From Clostridia bacterium (lineage in GTDB: Bacteria > Bacillota > Clostridia > Oscillospirales > CAG-272), in the NCBI GenBank assembly GCA_017452565.1, contig JAFTMF010000071.1:1-15814 (forward strand): a DNA stretch of 15,814 nucleotides, written 5' to 3'. Position numbers and translations under genes: made by a program. Of the stretch, positions 1 to 5,746 are shown in pieces. The notes below the pieces were generated by a model, which did no database searches, was not told the origin of the DNA, and saw only the letters and a list, made by a program, of their open reading frames with translations. How positions within the stretch are numbered: the stretch's first letter is position 1; each line of letters opens with the position of its first letter.

Positions 1-1
1 A

Positions 2-130
2 GGGGATTCAAGGGGAAAGGGAACGGGGACAGGGACAGGAACGGGAGGAGCAAGCCCCTCCCCTACCGGTACGGCGGGGCCGCCTCTCTCTACGGGCGGT
101 ATGGTGGAAACGGTTTCCTCTACCTTGTAG
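2..130 (+). CDS. Possible 3' end of a Gly/Thr/Pro-rich protein (partial, tentative)
   Basis: This frame is open from the window edge for 42 codons and stops at TAG 128-130. It reads as a low-complexity tail with a Gly-Thr dipeptide run (residues about 7-14), then Ser/Pro/Thr/Gly-rich sequence, ending in VETVSSTL. The four Gly-Thr units differ from one another only at third codon positions (GGA/GGG, ACG/ACA), which is what a translated repeat would show. Against it, the stretch is short, overlaps palindromes at 42-66 and 73-84, and has no visible start. It could equally be non-coding repeat DNA. No function can be assigned. Confidence 0.28.
   Translation, partial: GDSRGKGTGTGTGTGGASPSPTGTAGPPLSTGGMVETVSSTL
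12..45 (+). repeat. G-rich degenerate hexamer repeat with G-quadruplex pattern
   Basis: G-runs lie at 12-15, 19-21, 25-28 and 32-34, separated by 3-nt loops (AAA, AAC, ACA). This is the canonical four-tract G-quadruplex pattern, on the plus strand. From 19 to 45 it also reads as a degenerate 6-bp tandem repeat (GGGAAC, GGGGAC, AGGGAC, AGGAAC). The pattern is visible directly; folding is inference. Confidence 0.5.
42..66 (-). repeat. REP-like palindrome with 5' GTAG, CTTG-loop family
   Basis: Read on the minus strand it starts with GTAG (63-66), followed by an 8-bp stem (GGGAGGGG with CTCCTCCC, one G-T pair) and loop CTTG. The same loop and inner stem recur at 12973-13004. A 5' GTAG next to a short hairpin is the signature of bacterial REP elements; assignment to that class is inference. 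Confidence 0.5.
73..118. repeat. Two small palindromes after the MFS operon
   Basis: GGCGG GG CCGCC lies at 73-84 and GGAAA CGG TTTCC at 106-118. Both lie downstream of the minus-strand unit ending at 204 and may help end its transcripts, but neither has an obvious T-tract. Confidence 0.3.
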
Positions 131-153
131 GGACAGGCCTCCGGACTGTCCGT
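127..153 (+). repeat. REP-like palindrome with 5' GTAG, GGAC family
   Basis: GTAG at 127-130 is followed by stem GGACAG (131-136) and CTGTCC (146-151). It resembles the copies at 13297-13323 and 13391-13417: the A-T pair in the stem here is a C-G pair there, a compensatory change that argues for a conserved hairpin. Confidence 0.5.
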
Positions 154-203
154 CCGTGCGATTTGCATTGCAGAAGCGTTCTTCATCCCCAATCTCACAC
201 CGA

Positions 204-1148
204 TCATCCTGCAATGGCAGAGGCAACGATGACCGACGCAAATGCGGCGATGAAGGTGAAGAGCTCGGTCACGCTCCATTTGGCTTGGATGGCTTCTTCC
301 CCATCGCTTTCTTTACGTTGCAAATTGGCGAACACAATGGACGAAATGATAAAATGCAGAGCCAGCGGAATAATACCGATCACCAAATATCCGCCCACAA
401 AGGCCACGGCGATATTGGCAACGGTGTAAACTACGTGAACGATGGAGGTAACCATCGCATATTTTCGGAACACACGCCCGATTTTCGACATTTTCTGCCG
501 ATTCTGCGGTGTATCCTTCTCTTTGGCATTCATCCACGCACGGATGAATAAGAGCAACAAAATCCCGCCTGCGGCAAGAGTGGTCACCGTAAAATGCAGT
601 GTGGGATGGAACAGCAAATACCAAGCGGGGCGCTCCACGATGGCAACCGTGCTGCCGTCCTCCTCCACGCGGTAAACCTGATACGCATCGTAGAGGATAT
701 CGTCGGGGACAGGATCATCGGCAGGGAGATCTTCTGCCTCCCAATCGTAGGAAAGCCCCAAAATCTCGTCGGTGGTCTGTTCCACAAACTCACCGGTGAG
801 GGCATCGTAAACGTATGCGTCGTGATTGTATAGGATCAATCGACCGTCCTTGATCTCGAAATAGGTATTGCGCAAATAGGGAGCGGAAACCGCCCATCGG
901 AAGCTGCCGTCCTGACGGTAGACGTTGACGTACGATCCCGCGCTGTAGCAAACGTAGATCAGATGCGACCGCTCGTCCACAATTACCGAGTCGATCTCTT
1001 CCACCGTGTAGATTTCCTCTAACACTTCCTCGTACTCGGCGTGATCGTGCATAGACAATCGTCCGCCCAACAGCGAAACGCCGACACCTGCCATAAACAG
1101 GACGATCAGAGCGCCGTATAGAATCGAAAAGATGCGGCTGCGTTTCAT
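204..1148 (-). CDS. Multi-pass membrane protein of unknown function, coupled to MFS gene
   Basis: A 314-residue protein I do not recognise. An N-terminal hydrophobic helix (about 9-29) is followed by a soluble segment (about 35-175) rich in Tyr, Asp and Val with short beta-like strands (IYVCYSAG, VNVYRQDGSFRWAV, YVYDALTGEFV), which resembles a fragment of a beta-propeller and is probably extracytoplasmic. After it come a helix (about 183-207), a basic cytoplasmic stretch, two closely spaced helices (about 235-280) and a final helix at the C-terminus. The start at 1146-1148 is chosen because ATG overlaps the stop of the upstream transporter gene as ATGA, a sign of translational coupling; an upstream in-frame extension would lie inside the transporter gene. 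It may be an accessory or sensory partner of the transporter, but this is only inferred from the coupling. Confidence 0.8.
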   Translation of the reverse strand: MKRSRIFSILYGALIVLFMAGVGVSLLGGRLSMHDHAEYEEVLEEIYTVEEIDSVIVDERSHLIYVCYSAGSYVNVYRQDGSFRWAVSAPYLRNTYFEIKDGRLILYNHDAYVYDALTGEFVEQTTDEILGLSYDWEAEDLPADDPVPDDILYDAYQVYRVEEDGSTVAIVERPAWYLLFHPTLHFTVTTLAAGGILLLLFIRAWMNAKEKDTPQNRQKMSKIGRVFRKYAMVTSIVHVVYTVANIAVAFVGGYLVIGIIPLALHFIISSIVFANLQRKESDGEEAIQAKWSVTELFTFIAAFASVIVASAIAG

Positions 1149-2446
1149 TCCCTTCTCTTCCCTCTCTGTCCGATTTTCCCGATCAGCAGGAAGAAGGGCA
1201 AGGTCAGCACCACCGCTACGAGTGCGGCAAGGAAAATATCGGCGGTGGGAATGAAAGAGGTCGTACCGTCGCCGTTCTCGATGGTCTTGGCGCCGTCCAG
1301 CACCCACTTGCCAATCATCGGGCCCACCACGCCGGGAATCAGAACTTGGGAGAAAATCCGCACGCCTTGCAGCATTCCCGACTTCCCTGCAGGGGTATTG
1401 TCACGAATCAGCGCACCGAACACCGCCATCCCGGCAAGATAGCCGCTCATCATCAGAAGCGAGCCGAGGAACACGGGGAGCTTGGATCGGGTGAAGTAAA
1501 GCACCGCAAAGCCTGCAATCAATCCGCCCACGGCAAAGAGCCCCGAGAAGGCGAAGCCTTTTTTGTCATACACCTTGCCCCACAGCGCTGTCACCACCGA
1601 TGCGATAATAATGGCAGGCGCCATCACCAGCACGTAGTCGGTCATACCGAGGGAGACCTCGTAATAGATGATGAGATAGGGCATAAAAATCTGAATGGCG
1701 ATATTGAACACGATGAACGCCGCCAGCGCAACGTACAGCGTGGGATTGGCCGCAACGGTGGAGGGGGAAAAGCCGTAGAAAATGCTGCGGAGATAGCCCA
1801 CCTTCACGGGCTCGATCCGGGGCTCTTCGACAAGGTAAAGTCCCAGCACACCGATGACAAAGACCAGCGCACCGATGATGGCAAAGATAGCCGTCCAGCT
1901 CTCGGGCTTCTCTAAATCGAAGAACATAAATCCGCCGAAGACTACCAGAATTGCCATCAGAGGCATCATTGCGTTGACGCCCTCTGCCGCACCGCGGTTT
2001 CCCTCGTTGGTAGAGTCTGTGAGCCACGCATTGAAGGCGGCGTCGTTGGCGGTAGAGCCGAAGAAGGTCATCACGCAGTCCAGCGTGATGGCAAGGGTGA
2101 CGCCCATAGCGGCTGCCGACACTTTGGGAAAGACTGCCGCAATCACGTCCTCTCTGAGGAAGACGAAGCTGAAGATGGACACACCCCACAAAATATAGCC
2201 CCACGAGATGAATAATTTGCGCTTGCCCACCCGATCGGAGAGCGCACCCATCAGTACGGTGGTGAGGGTTGCGGTGACTGCCGATGCTGCCACCATTGCC
2301 GAGATGTCGGCAGCAGAGGCGTGGAACATTTTATAGATAAATACGTTGAAATACATATTCTCCACTACCCACGCCACCTGACCCATCAGGCTGAAAATGG
2401 CAAGGGCCCACCAGAAGCGGGGAGATTTTTTCTTCGACTCGGTCAT
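1145..2446 (-). CDS. MFS-type transporter (major facilitator superfamily)
   Basis: A 433-residue protein that is hydrophobic almost throughout, with about 12 predicted membrane segments, the usual MFS size. MFS motif A is clear between helices 2 and 3: GALSDRVGKRK (about residues 67-77), with the Asp-Arg-x-Gly core. The second half has a related loop (WGKVYDKKG). It acts in the cytoplasmic membrane as a secondary transporter. The start at 2444-2446 is chosen over an earlier ATG because GAAGGAG sits about 7 bases before it, and because the earlier ATG would begin inside the -35 region of the promoter at 2475-2503. It overlaps the next gene by 4 bp. The substrate is not visible. A sugar or uronide is possible given the hexuronate genes elsewhere in the window, but those are 8 kb away on the other strand, so this is weak. 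Confidence 0.9.
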   Translation of the reverse strand: MTESKKKSPRFWWALAIFSLMGQVAWVVENMYFNVFIYKMFHASAADISAMVAASAVTATLTTVLMGALSDRVGKRKLFISWGYILWGVSIFSFVFLREDVIAAVFPKVSAAAMGVTLAITLDCVMTFFGSTANDAAFNAWLTDSTNEGNRGAAEGVNAMMPLMAILVVFGGFMFFDLEKPESWTAIFAIIGALVFVIGVLGLYLVEEPRIEPVKVGYLRSIFYGFSPSTVAANPTLYVALAAFIVFNIAIQIFMPYLIIYYEVSLGMTDYVLVMAPAIIIASVVTALWGKVYDKKGFAFSGLFAVGGLIAGFAVLYFTRSKLPVFLGSLLMMSGYLAGMAVFGALIRDNTPAGKSGMLQGVRIFSQVLIPGVVGPMIGKWVLDGAKTIENGDGTTSFIPTADIFLAALVAVVLTLPFFLLIGKIGQRGKRRE

Positions 2447-2474
2447 ACGATCACTCCTTCGTGTCTTTGATTTG

Positions 2475-2503
2475 ATTATACTGCAAAAGCCTCTGTTTGT
2501 CAA
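2475..2503 (-). promoter_or_regulatory. Consensus sigma-A promoter for the MFS operon
   Basis: Read on the minus strand: TTGACA (2498-2503), a 17-bp spacer and TATAAT (2475-2480), about 30 bp before the transporter start. Both boxes match the consensus exactly. Confidence 0.85.
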
Positions 2504-2589
2504 ATTATTTTTCCAAAAAATCCACGTTTTTCCCTTTTTTCGACTTCATTTTCAGCCGAAAAAAAATATAAAAAATTTTCAAAAAGGGG

Positions 2590-2618
2590 TTGACAAACCG
2601 AAATGCATCTGCTATAAT
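2590..2618 (+). promoter_or_regulatory. Consensus sigma-A promoter for the tRNA operon
   Basis: TTGACA (2590-2595), a 17-bp spacer and TATAAT (2613-2618), 35 bp before tRNA-Thr. A perfect match fits the strong expression of stable RNA genes. It is divergent from the MFS promoter, with about 90 bp of very A/T-rich sequence between them. Confidence 0.9.
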
Positions 2619-2653
2619 AACTAACGTCGCAGACAAGAGCGGCTTTAAGGTAC

Positions 2654-2728
2654 GCTGGTGTGGCTCAATGGCAGAGCAGCTGATTTGTAATCAGCAGGTT
2701 GTTGGTTCGACTCCGATCACCAGCTCCA
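2654..2728 (+). tRNA. tRNA-Thr (anticodon UGU)
   Basis: The acceptor stem GCTGGTG (2654-2660) pairs with CACCAGC (2718-2724). The anticodon stem GCTGA/TCAGC encloses loop TTTGTAA, with anticodon TGT at 2686-2688. The T-loop is TTCGACT. Discriminator base T is at 2725 and CCA is encoded at 2726-2728. All arms fold as in a standard class I tRNA. Confidence 0.95.
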
Positions 2729-2759
2729 CGGGTCACTCATTTTGCGGCCCGTCATATTT

Positions 2760-2843
2760 GGGAGCGTTCCCGAGCGGCCAAAGGGGACAGACTGTAAATC
2801 TGCTGCATATGCTTCGGTGGTTCGAATCCACCCGCTCCCACCA
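2760..2843 (+). tRNA. tRNA-Tyr (anticodon GUA)
   Basis: The acceptor stem GGGAGCG (2760-2766) pairs with CGCTCCC (2833-2839). Anticodon GTA lies at 2794-2796 in loop CTGTAAA. A long variable arm follows the anticodon stem, as expected for class II tRNA-Tyr. The T-loop is TTCGAAT, and discriminator A (2840) precedes encoded CCA (2841-2843). It is co-transcribed with tRNA-Thr, 31 bp downstream. Confidence 0.95.
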
Positions 2844-2844
2844 G

Positions 2845-2873
2845 AAAAAACCTCGCCTTTGGCGAGGTTTTTT
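2845..2873 (+). terminator. Intrinsic terminator of the tRNA operon
   Basis: CCTCGCC (2851-2857), loop TTT, GGCGAGG (2861-2867) and six T. An A-run on the 5' side means it could also work in reverse. It begins 2 bp after the tRNA-Tyr CCA. Confidence 0.92.
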
Positions 2874-2878
2874 CAGTT

Positions 2879-3051
2879 AAATCCGCCTTCGGCGGAAGAA
2901 ATCCCACCTGCGGTGGGATGAAATCGCTTCGCGATGAAATCCCGCTTCGCGGGGAGAGATAGGGCGGATTTAATTTCATCTGAGGCGGTACGCCGAAGAT
3001 TTCATCCGAACGGAGTGAGGATTTCATCGTGAGCTATGCGAACGATTTCAT
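2879..3051. repeat. Array of short hairpins joined by ATGAAATC-type linkers
   Basis: Four tight hairpins with 3-nt loops follow one another: CCGCC-TTC-GGCGG (2883-2895), CCCACC-TGC-GGTGGG (2903-2917), TCGC-TTC-GCGA (2924-2934) and CCCGC-TTC-GCGGG (2941-2953). They are joined by GAAATC or ATGAAATC. The right half carries the complementary linker GATTTCAT three times (2998-3005, 3020-3027, 3044-3051), between weaker hairpins GGCG-GTA-CGCC (2984-2994) and TCCG-AA-CGGA (3005-3014). AAATCCGCC at 2879-2887 is also complementary to GGCGGATTT at 2963-2971, so the left half could fold as one long stem. No coding sequence is supported here. The role is unknown. Confidence 0.7.
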
Positions 3052-3136
3052 TTTTCAAGCAATTCCCGCCGATTCCATTCGAAGTCACCCACTTTTCGTC
3101 AGCGTCATTTCGCTTTCGAAAAGCATTTTTTATTAT

Positions 3137-3463
3137 TCAAGACAAACTCACTCTCGTATCTCCACTGACGATTTCGATTTGTATCTGACTTGCATACTCG
3201 TCATTCTCACAATGCTTGAATTCCTTCAAAATCTCCATCATCTTTTGAGCGGCCGATCCAAACTTTCGTTCAATCACTTCCAAACCGATGATCTCTATGT
3301 GAATAGGACGACCGAGCAGATCAGTCAAACAGTCCCAAAAGGCATCCCAGTTACAGCCGTAATACTCAGGAAAATCCAGCGCTTCCCCAATGGTTTTGTG
3401 CATTTCTAAATAATGCTCCACGTTTGAAAAATCAATGGAATATTTTTCTTTATATTGATTCAT
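3137..3463 (-). CDS. Barstar-like ribonuclease inhibitor, orphan
   Basis: A 108-residue protein with the barstar core: FPEYYGCNWDAFWDCLTD at about residues 31-48, which matches the barstar block LPEYYGxNLDALWDCLTG. Barstar uses Asp35 and Asp39 to plug the barnase active site; the equivalents here are Asp40 and Asp44, both present. Barstar is about 90 residues, so length fits with short extensions at each end. It is expected to be cytoplasmic and to neutralise a barnase-family RNase. The start at 3461-3463 is chosen because GGAG lies about 8 bases before it, and an upstream ATG lies over the -35 box of the promoter. No barnase or other toxin gene is next to it, so it may be an orphan immunity gene. 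It lies just after a tRNA operon and hairpin array, on the opposite strand to its neighbours. Confidence 0.85.
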   Translation of the reverse strand: MNQYKEKYSIDFSNVEHYLEMHKTIGEALDFPEYYGCNWDAFWDCLTDLLGRPIHIEIIGLEVIERKFGSAAQKMMEILKEFKHCENDEYASQIQIEIVSGDTRVSLS

Positions 3464-3500
3464 ATCTCGCTCCGTCTTTGATAAGCTGATTTCTCCTGCA

Positions 3501-3529
3501 TTATACCATTCACTGAGCGAAATGTCAAT
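3501..3529 (-). promoter_or_regulatory. Consensus promoter of the barstar-like gene
   Basis: On the minus strand: TTGACA (3524-3529), a 17-bp spacer and TATAAT (3501-3506). It lies about 38 bp before the start codon. Both boxes match the consensus exactly, so the inhibitor is probably well expressed. Confidence 0.82.
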
Positions 3530-3589
3530 CAATTTCCACCCAGACTCACCTACCTCTTCTCTACTTCATAAACTATTCATAAATTCCAT

Positions 3590-3619
3590 TTGATTTGTTT
3601 GCACTTATAGTTGTATAAT
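3590..3619 (+). promoter_or_regulatory. Probable promoter of the gene at 3653
   Basis: TTGATT (3590-3595), an 18-bp spacer and TATAAT (3614-3619). Its first 11 bases, TTGATTTGTTT, are the same as in the promoter at 10139. Confidence 0.6.
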
Positions 3620-3652
3620 AGAATCACACATTACCCGAGGAGGTGCCGATCT

Positions 3653-4408
3653 ATGCGCAGAAAAATCATGGCAATCGCCATCGTGATCGCTATTGTCTTG
3701 CTCCCTCCCTTGTGCGTGATTCTGTGGAATTTGCACATCGAGCTGGGCGAGATTCGCGAAGGCAACTATTTCGATTATGACCTCACCACCCTCCGCGGCG
3801 GCAAAGAAGCAAAGCAGTTTTTCGATGAATATGCCGATCTCACCGCTTATAAAGAGATGAAATTTTATTACCGCGATTCGGGAAGGCAAATTCAATTCCT
3901 TCGCAGATCTTGGACGGTGTTTGTGTTGGACGTTTACTACGAAGAAGAGCAATTTCGTGAAATCGTCAACACCGTATTACCGGATACCGATCTGTCATCT
4001 GAATATGATGATAACGGCGGAACACCTTATGAGTATCTCAAAGGCGATGACCGATGGAATGAAGGATTTTCCCAGTGGGATATCAGAAGAGAGAACCCGC
4101 TATACCAAAACAATTGTGCAGGATTTTTCGTAGACGTTCAGCATCAGACCGTTCGCTATTGTTTTGTGTATGATTGTGATTATGTGATAGACGATGCACT
4201 ACATTCGTCCATTGTTCTTCCCTGGAACAATCCATACCGAGAAAACGATTGGGCATTTGACTATCCCCATCTCTCCACCGCATTGGCAAGCCGATGCGGT
4301 TTTTTCTTTCTCCCGCAAAAACGATTGACTTATTGCCCCGTTTGTGCTATACTAACCGCAGGAATCGCAACGAGAATTCACCGTGCAAACATATACATCC
4401 ATTTGTGA
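3653..4408 (+). CDS. Membrane-anchored protein of unknown function with abnormal 3' end
   Basis: A 251-residue frame. The start is set by GAGGAGGTG 7 bases upstream of ATG 3653. Residues about 5-22 form one hydrophobic helix after MRRK, so the rest is probably outside the membrane. That part is acidic and aromatic, without a motif I recognise. From about residue 198 the frame enters the 113-bp repeat at 4243-4355 and translates straight through its terminator hairpin and the promoter behind it, giving a Cys/Leu-rich tail with no similarity in style to the rest. Transcripts that end at the hairpin would carry no stop codon. The natural 3' end has therefore probably been lost or frameshifted; in another frame TGA occurs at 4258-4260, near the expected end. 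The gene is either truncated and damaged, or the true C-terminus is near residue 200. Confidence 0.65.
   Translation: MRRKIMAIAIVIAIVLLPPLCVILWNLHIELGEIREGNYFDYDLTTLRGGKEAKQFFDEYADLTAYKEMKFYYRDSGRQIQFLRRSWTVFVLDVYYEEEQFREIVNTVLPDTDLSSEYDDNGGTPYEYLKGDDRWNEGFSQWDIRRENPLYQNNCAGFFVDVQHQTVRYCFVYDCDYVIDDALHSSIVLPWNNPYRENDWAFDYPHLSTALASRCGFFFLPQKRLTYCPVCAILTAGIATRIHRANIYIHL
4278..4305 (+). terminator. Intrinsic terminator inside left direct repeat
   Basis: CCGCATTGGC (4278-4287), AA, GCCGATGCGG (4290-4299), then six T. The 10-bp stem has one T-G pair. It lies inside the open frame of the gene at 3653. Confidence 0.85.
4325..4353 (+). promoter_or_regulatory. Promoter in left repeat, for the gene at 4435
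   Basis: TTGACT (4325-4330), a 17-bp spacer and TATACT (4348-4353). TGC just before the -10 box adds an extended -10 element. Confidence 0.75.
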
Positions 4409-4434
4409 TTTGCTAAGCACCGGAGGAAATAGTA

Positions 4435-5061
4435 ATGAACCAATTGATGGCACGCTTATATGACAATATTGATGAGGCAAAAGCGTTTGCACTTAGCTTT
4501 ACCAATTTCGTTTATGACTATGATGATGTCATTATTGATGATTATTTTATCATTCCTTGTAAACACTGCAAAAGAATGATTCAAGCAAAGGATTACTTGG
4601 CTCCCAAAGCCAATTGCAAGAACCCTTGCGGCATTTTGACAACTTTTCATTTCGGTGTCAGTATAGAGCTTCGAGATCAGTTAATGGAACGCTTCGAGAT
4701 TAGCGAGCAGGATTTTCGGCCTATTCGCAATAAACGAGGGGAAATCGTGTATTATCAGATCACGCCGCAACATACGATGCTTCCTCTCCAAAAAGAGAAC
4801 GACTGGAAAGCTGCGAAATTATGTCCCCAATGCGGATCTTTATATTACAAAGATCACCATTATGAAAATAGCAAGGGCGAAAAGTATTATTATATTTCTC
4901 AGCAAGCATTGGATGAAATGCACGATATCAACGTAACCTACGAATGTTTTAGCCGGTTCTATATCCCTCGATTTGTGATTAGCAGACGTGTATATAATTT
5001 TCTTGTTGAACGGTATCCTCGAACGCATTATTTCCCGTTTTATTTAAAAGAAACAACATAG
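4435..5061 (+). CDS. Cysteine-rich protein with paired CxxC motifs; possible immunity protein
   Basis: A 208-residue soluble protein with no signal peptide or membrane helix. GGAGG about 8 bases before ATG sets the start. Cysteines come in pairs: CKHC (42-45), CKNPC (61-65) and CPQC (130-133), which suggests one or two zinc ribbons. The C-terminal part, with FYIPRFVISRRVYNFLVERYP at about 175-195, is reminiscent of how double-CXXCG immunity proteins of the SitI6/Gmx type end. This is a resemblance of layout, not a demonstrated homology. The gene looks more A/T-rich in codon use than the hexuronate genes. It sits exactly between the two copies of the 113-bp repeat, with its stop codon at 5059-5061 touching the right copy, so it looks like an inserted cassette. 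A nucleic-acid or protein-binding zinc protein is the alternative. Confidence 0.75.
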   Translation: MNQLMARLYDNIDEAKAFALSFTNFVYDYDDVIIDDYFIIPCKHCKRMIQAKDYLAPKANCKNPCGILTTFHFGVSIELRDQLMERFEISEQDFRPIRNKRGEIVYYQITPQHTMLPLQKENDWKAAKLCPQCGSLYYKDHHYENSKGEKYYYISQQALDEMHDINVTYECFSRFYIPRFVISRRVYNFLVERYPRTHYFPFYLKETT

Positions 5062-5096
5062 AAACGATTGGGCATTTGACTATCCCCATCTCTCCA

Positions 5097-5124
5097 CCGC
5101 ATTGGCAAGCCGATGCGGTTTTTT
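5097..5124 (+). terminator. Intrinsic terminator inside right direct repeat
   Basis: The same 10-bp hairpin as at 4278, 36 bp after the stop of the preceding gene, followed by six T. Confidence 0.9.
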
Positions 5125-5143
5125 CTTTCTCCCGCAAAAACGA

Positions 5144-5172
5144 TTGACTTATTGCCCCGTTTGTGCTATACT
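5144..5172 (+). promoter_or_regulatory. Promoter in right repeat, for the operon at 5228
   Basis: TTGACT (5144-5149), a 17-bp spacer and TATACT (5167-5172) with extended TGC. Its spacer end (TTTGTGC before the -10) also occurs in the uxuA promoter at 10808. Confidence 0.8.
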
Positions 5173-5227
5173 AATCAAACCAACTGCGGCGTTTGCCGGC
5201 GGTGGGAAAAGGAGTGTGTGATCGAAT

Positions 5228-5746
5228 ATGAAAAACAAAAAACTATGGATCAGCTTGTCCATCGCAGGCGTGTTGCTGCTGGTGGCGGCTGTGGTGGTGT
5301 GGTTCTCTTGCTCCGGTAGTTCGGGCTGGGAATGGGAGGACGATGAGGACGATGACGACGATTCGTCTGTTTCCTCCGATGACGACGATGACGATAGTAT
5401 GCAATCGGCCATCGATCAGATGATCGCCACCGTGGGTATCGAATCGGTGATCGTGGAAGTAGGCGAGTTCGACGAGGGTGACTACCAAGTTTTGGTAAAA
5501 GCGCAAGTGCCCTGCTACACCGAGCTCTTCCTTGCCTCTTATGCCGAGAAAAATCCCGATATAGCACTGCAAAGTGCCATTATGAAGAAAGAATACTCCA
5601 CCGTGAGCTACGAAGGCTATGCCTCTGTGCGCACCGTGGACGGTCAGCCGATTGCGGACACCGACACGCTGGTGCGCGGCTTTATAGAGCAGGAGCTGAT
5701 TAAGGCTATCAATGCGGTAATGGAAGCCGAGGAGGTAGACGAATGA
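5228..5746 (+). CDS. Membrane-anchored protein with Asp-rich linker, coupled to secreted beta-helix protein
   Basis: 172 residues. MKNKK precedes a hydrophobic helix (about 7-26). A Cys in VVVWFSCSG could in principle be lipidated, but the preceding residues are a poor lipobox. Residues about 36-57 are an extreme acidic linker of Asp, Glu and Ser, including runs of five and six Asp. The remaining domain (about 58-172) is mixed alpha/beta with no motif I know. AAAAGGAG lies upstream, and an in-frame TGA at 5219-5221 makes ATG 5228 the first possible ATG. Its stop overlaps the start of the next gene by ATGA, so the two products are probably made together and may work at the same place on the cell surface. 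A calcium- or cation-binding role for the acidic linker is a guess. Confidence 0.82.
   Translation: MKNKKLWISLSIAGVLLLVAAVVVWFSCSGSSGWEWEDDEDDDDDSSVSSDDDDDDSMQSAIDQMIATVGIESVIVEVGEFDEGDYQVLVKAQVPCYTELFLASYAEKNPDIALQSAIMKKEYSTVSYEGYASVRTVDGQPIADTDTLVRGFIEQELIKAINAVMEAEEVDE

Larger units (their letters stand above)
4243..4355 (+). repeat. 113-bp perfect direct repeat, left copy (terminator plus promoter)
   Basis: Identical base for base to 5062-5174, offset 819 bp. It holds an intrinsic terminator and a complete promoter. The flanks differ at once on both sides: A versus G before it and C versus T after it. Confidence 0.95.
5062..5174 (+). repeat. 113-bp perfect direct repeat, right copy (terminator plus promoter)
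   Basis: The second copy of 4243-4355. Here it acts as a normal intergenic region: it starts right after the stop of the cysteine-rich gene, ends its transcript and starts that of the next operon. Confidence 0.95.

Noticed and set aside
2879..3051. CRISPR array
   Set aside because: The hairpin stems vary while 8-bp linkers repeat, units are about 16-20 bp, and no cas genes are present.
3112..3131. Small hairpin GCTTT-CGA-AAAGC followed by a T-run
   Set aside because: Short 5-bp stem pointing along the plus strand, where no gene ends; on the minus strand, where the barstar-like gene ends, it has no T-run.
3029..3409. Plus-strand open frame of 126 residues opposite the barstar-like gene
   Set aside because: It begins in the hairpin array, lacks a ribosome site and overlaps a gene with clear family motifs and promoter on the other strand.
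4243..5174. Insertion sequence or transposon with target duplications
   Set aside because: The repeats are far too long for a target duplication, lack terminal inverted repeats, and the gene between them has no transposase features.
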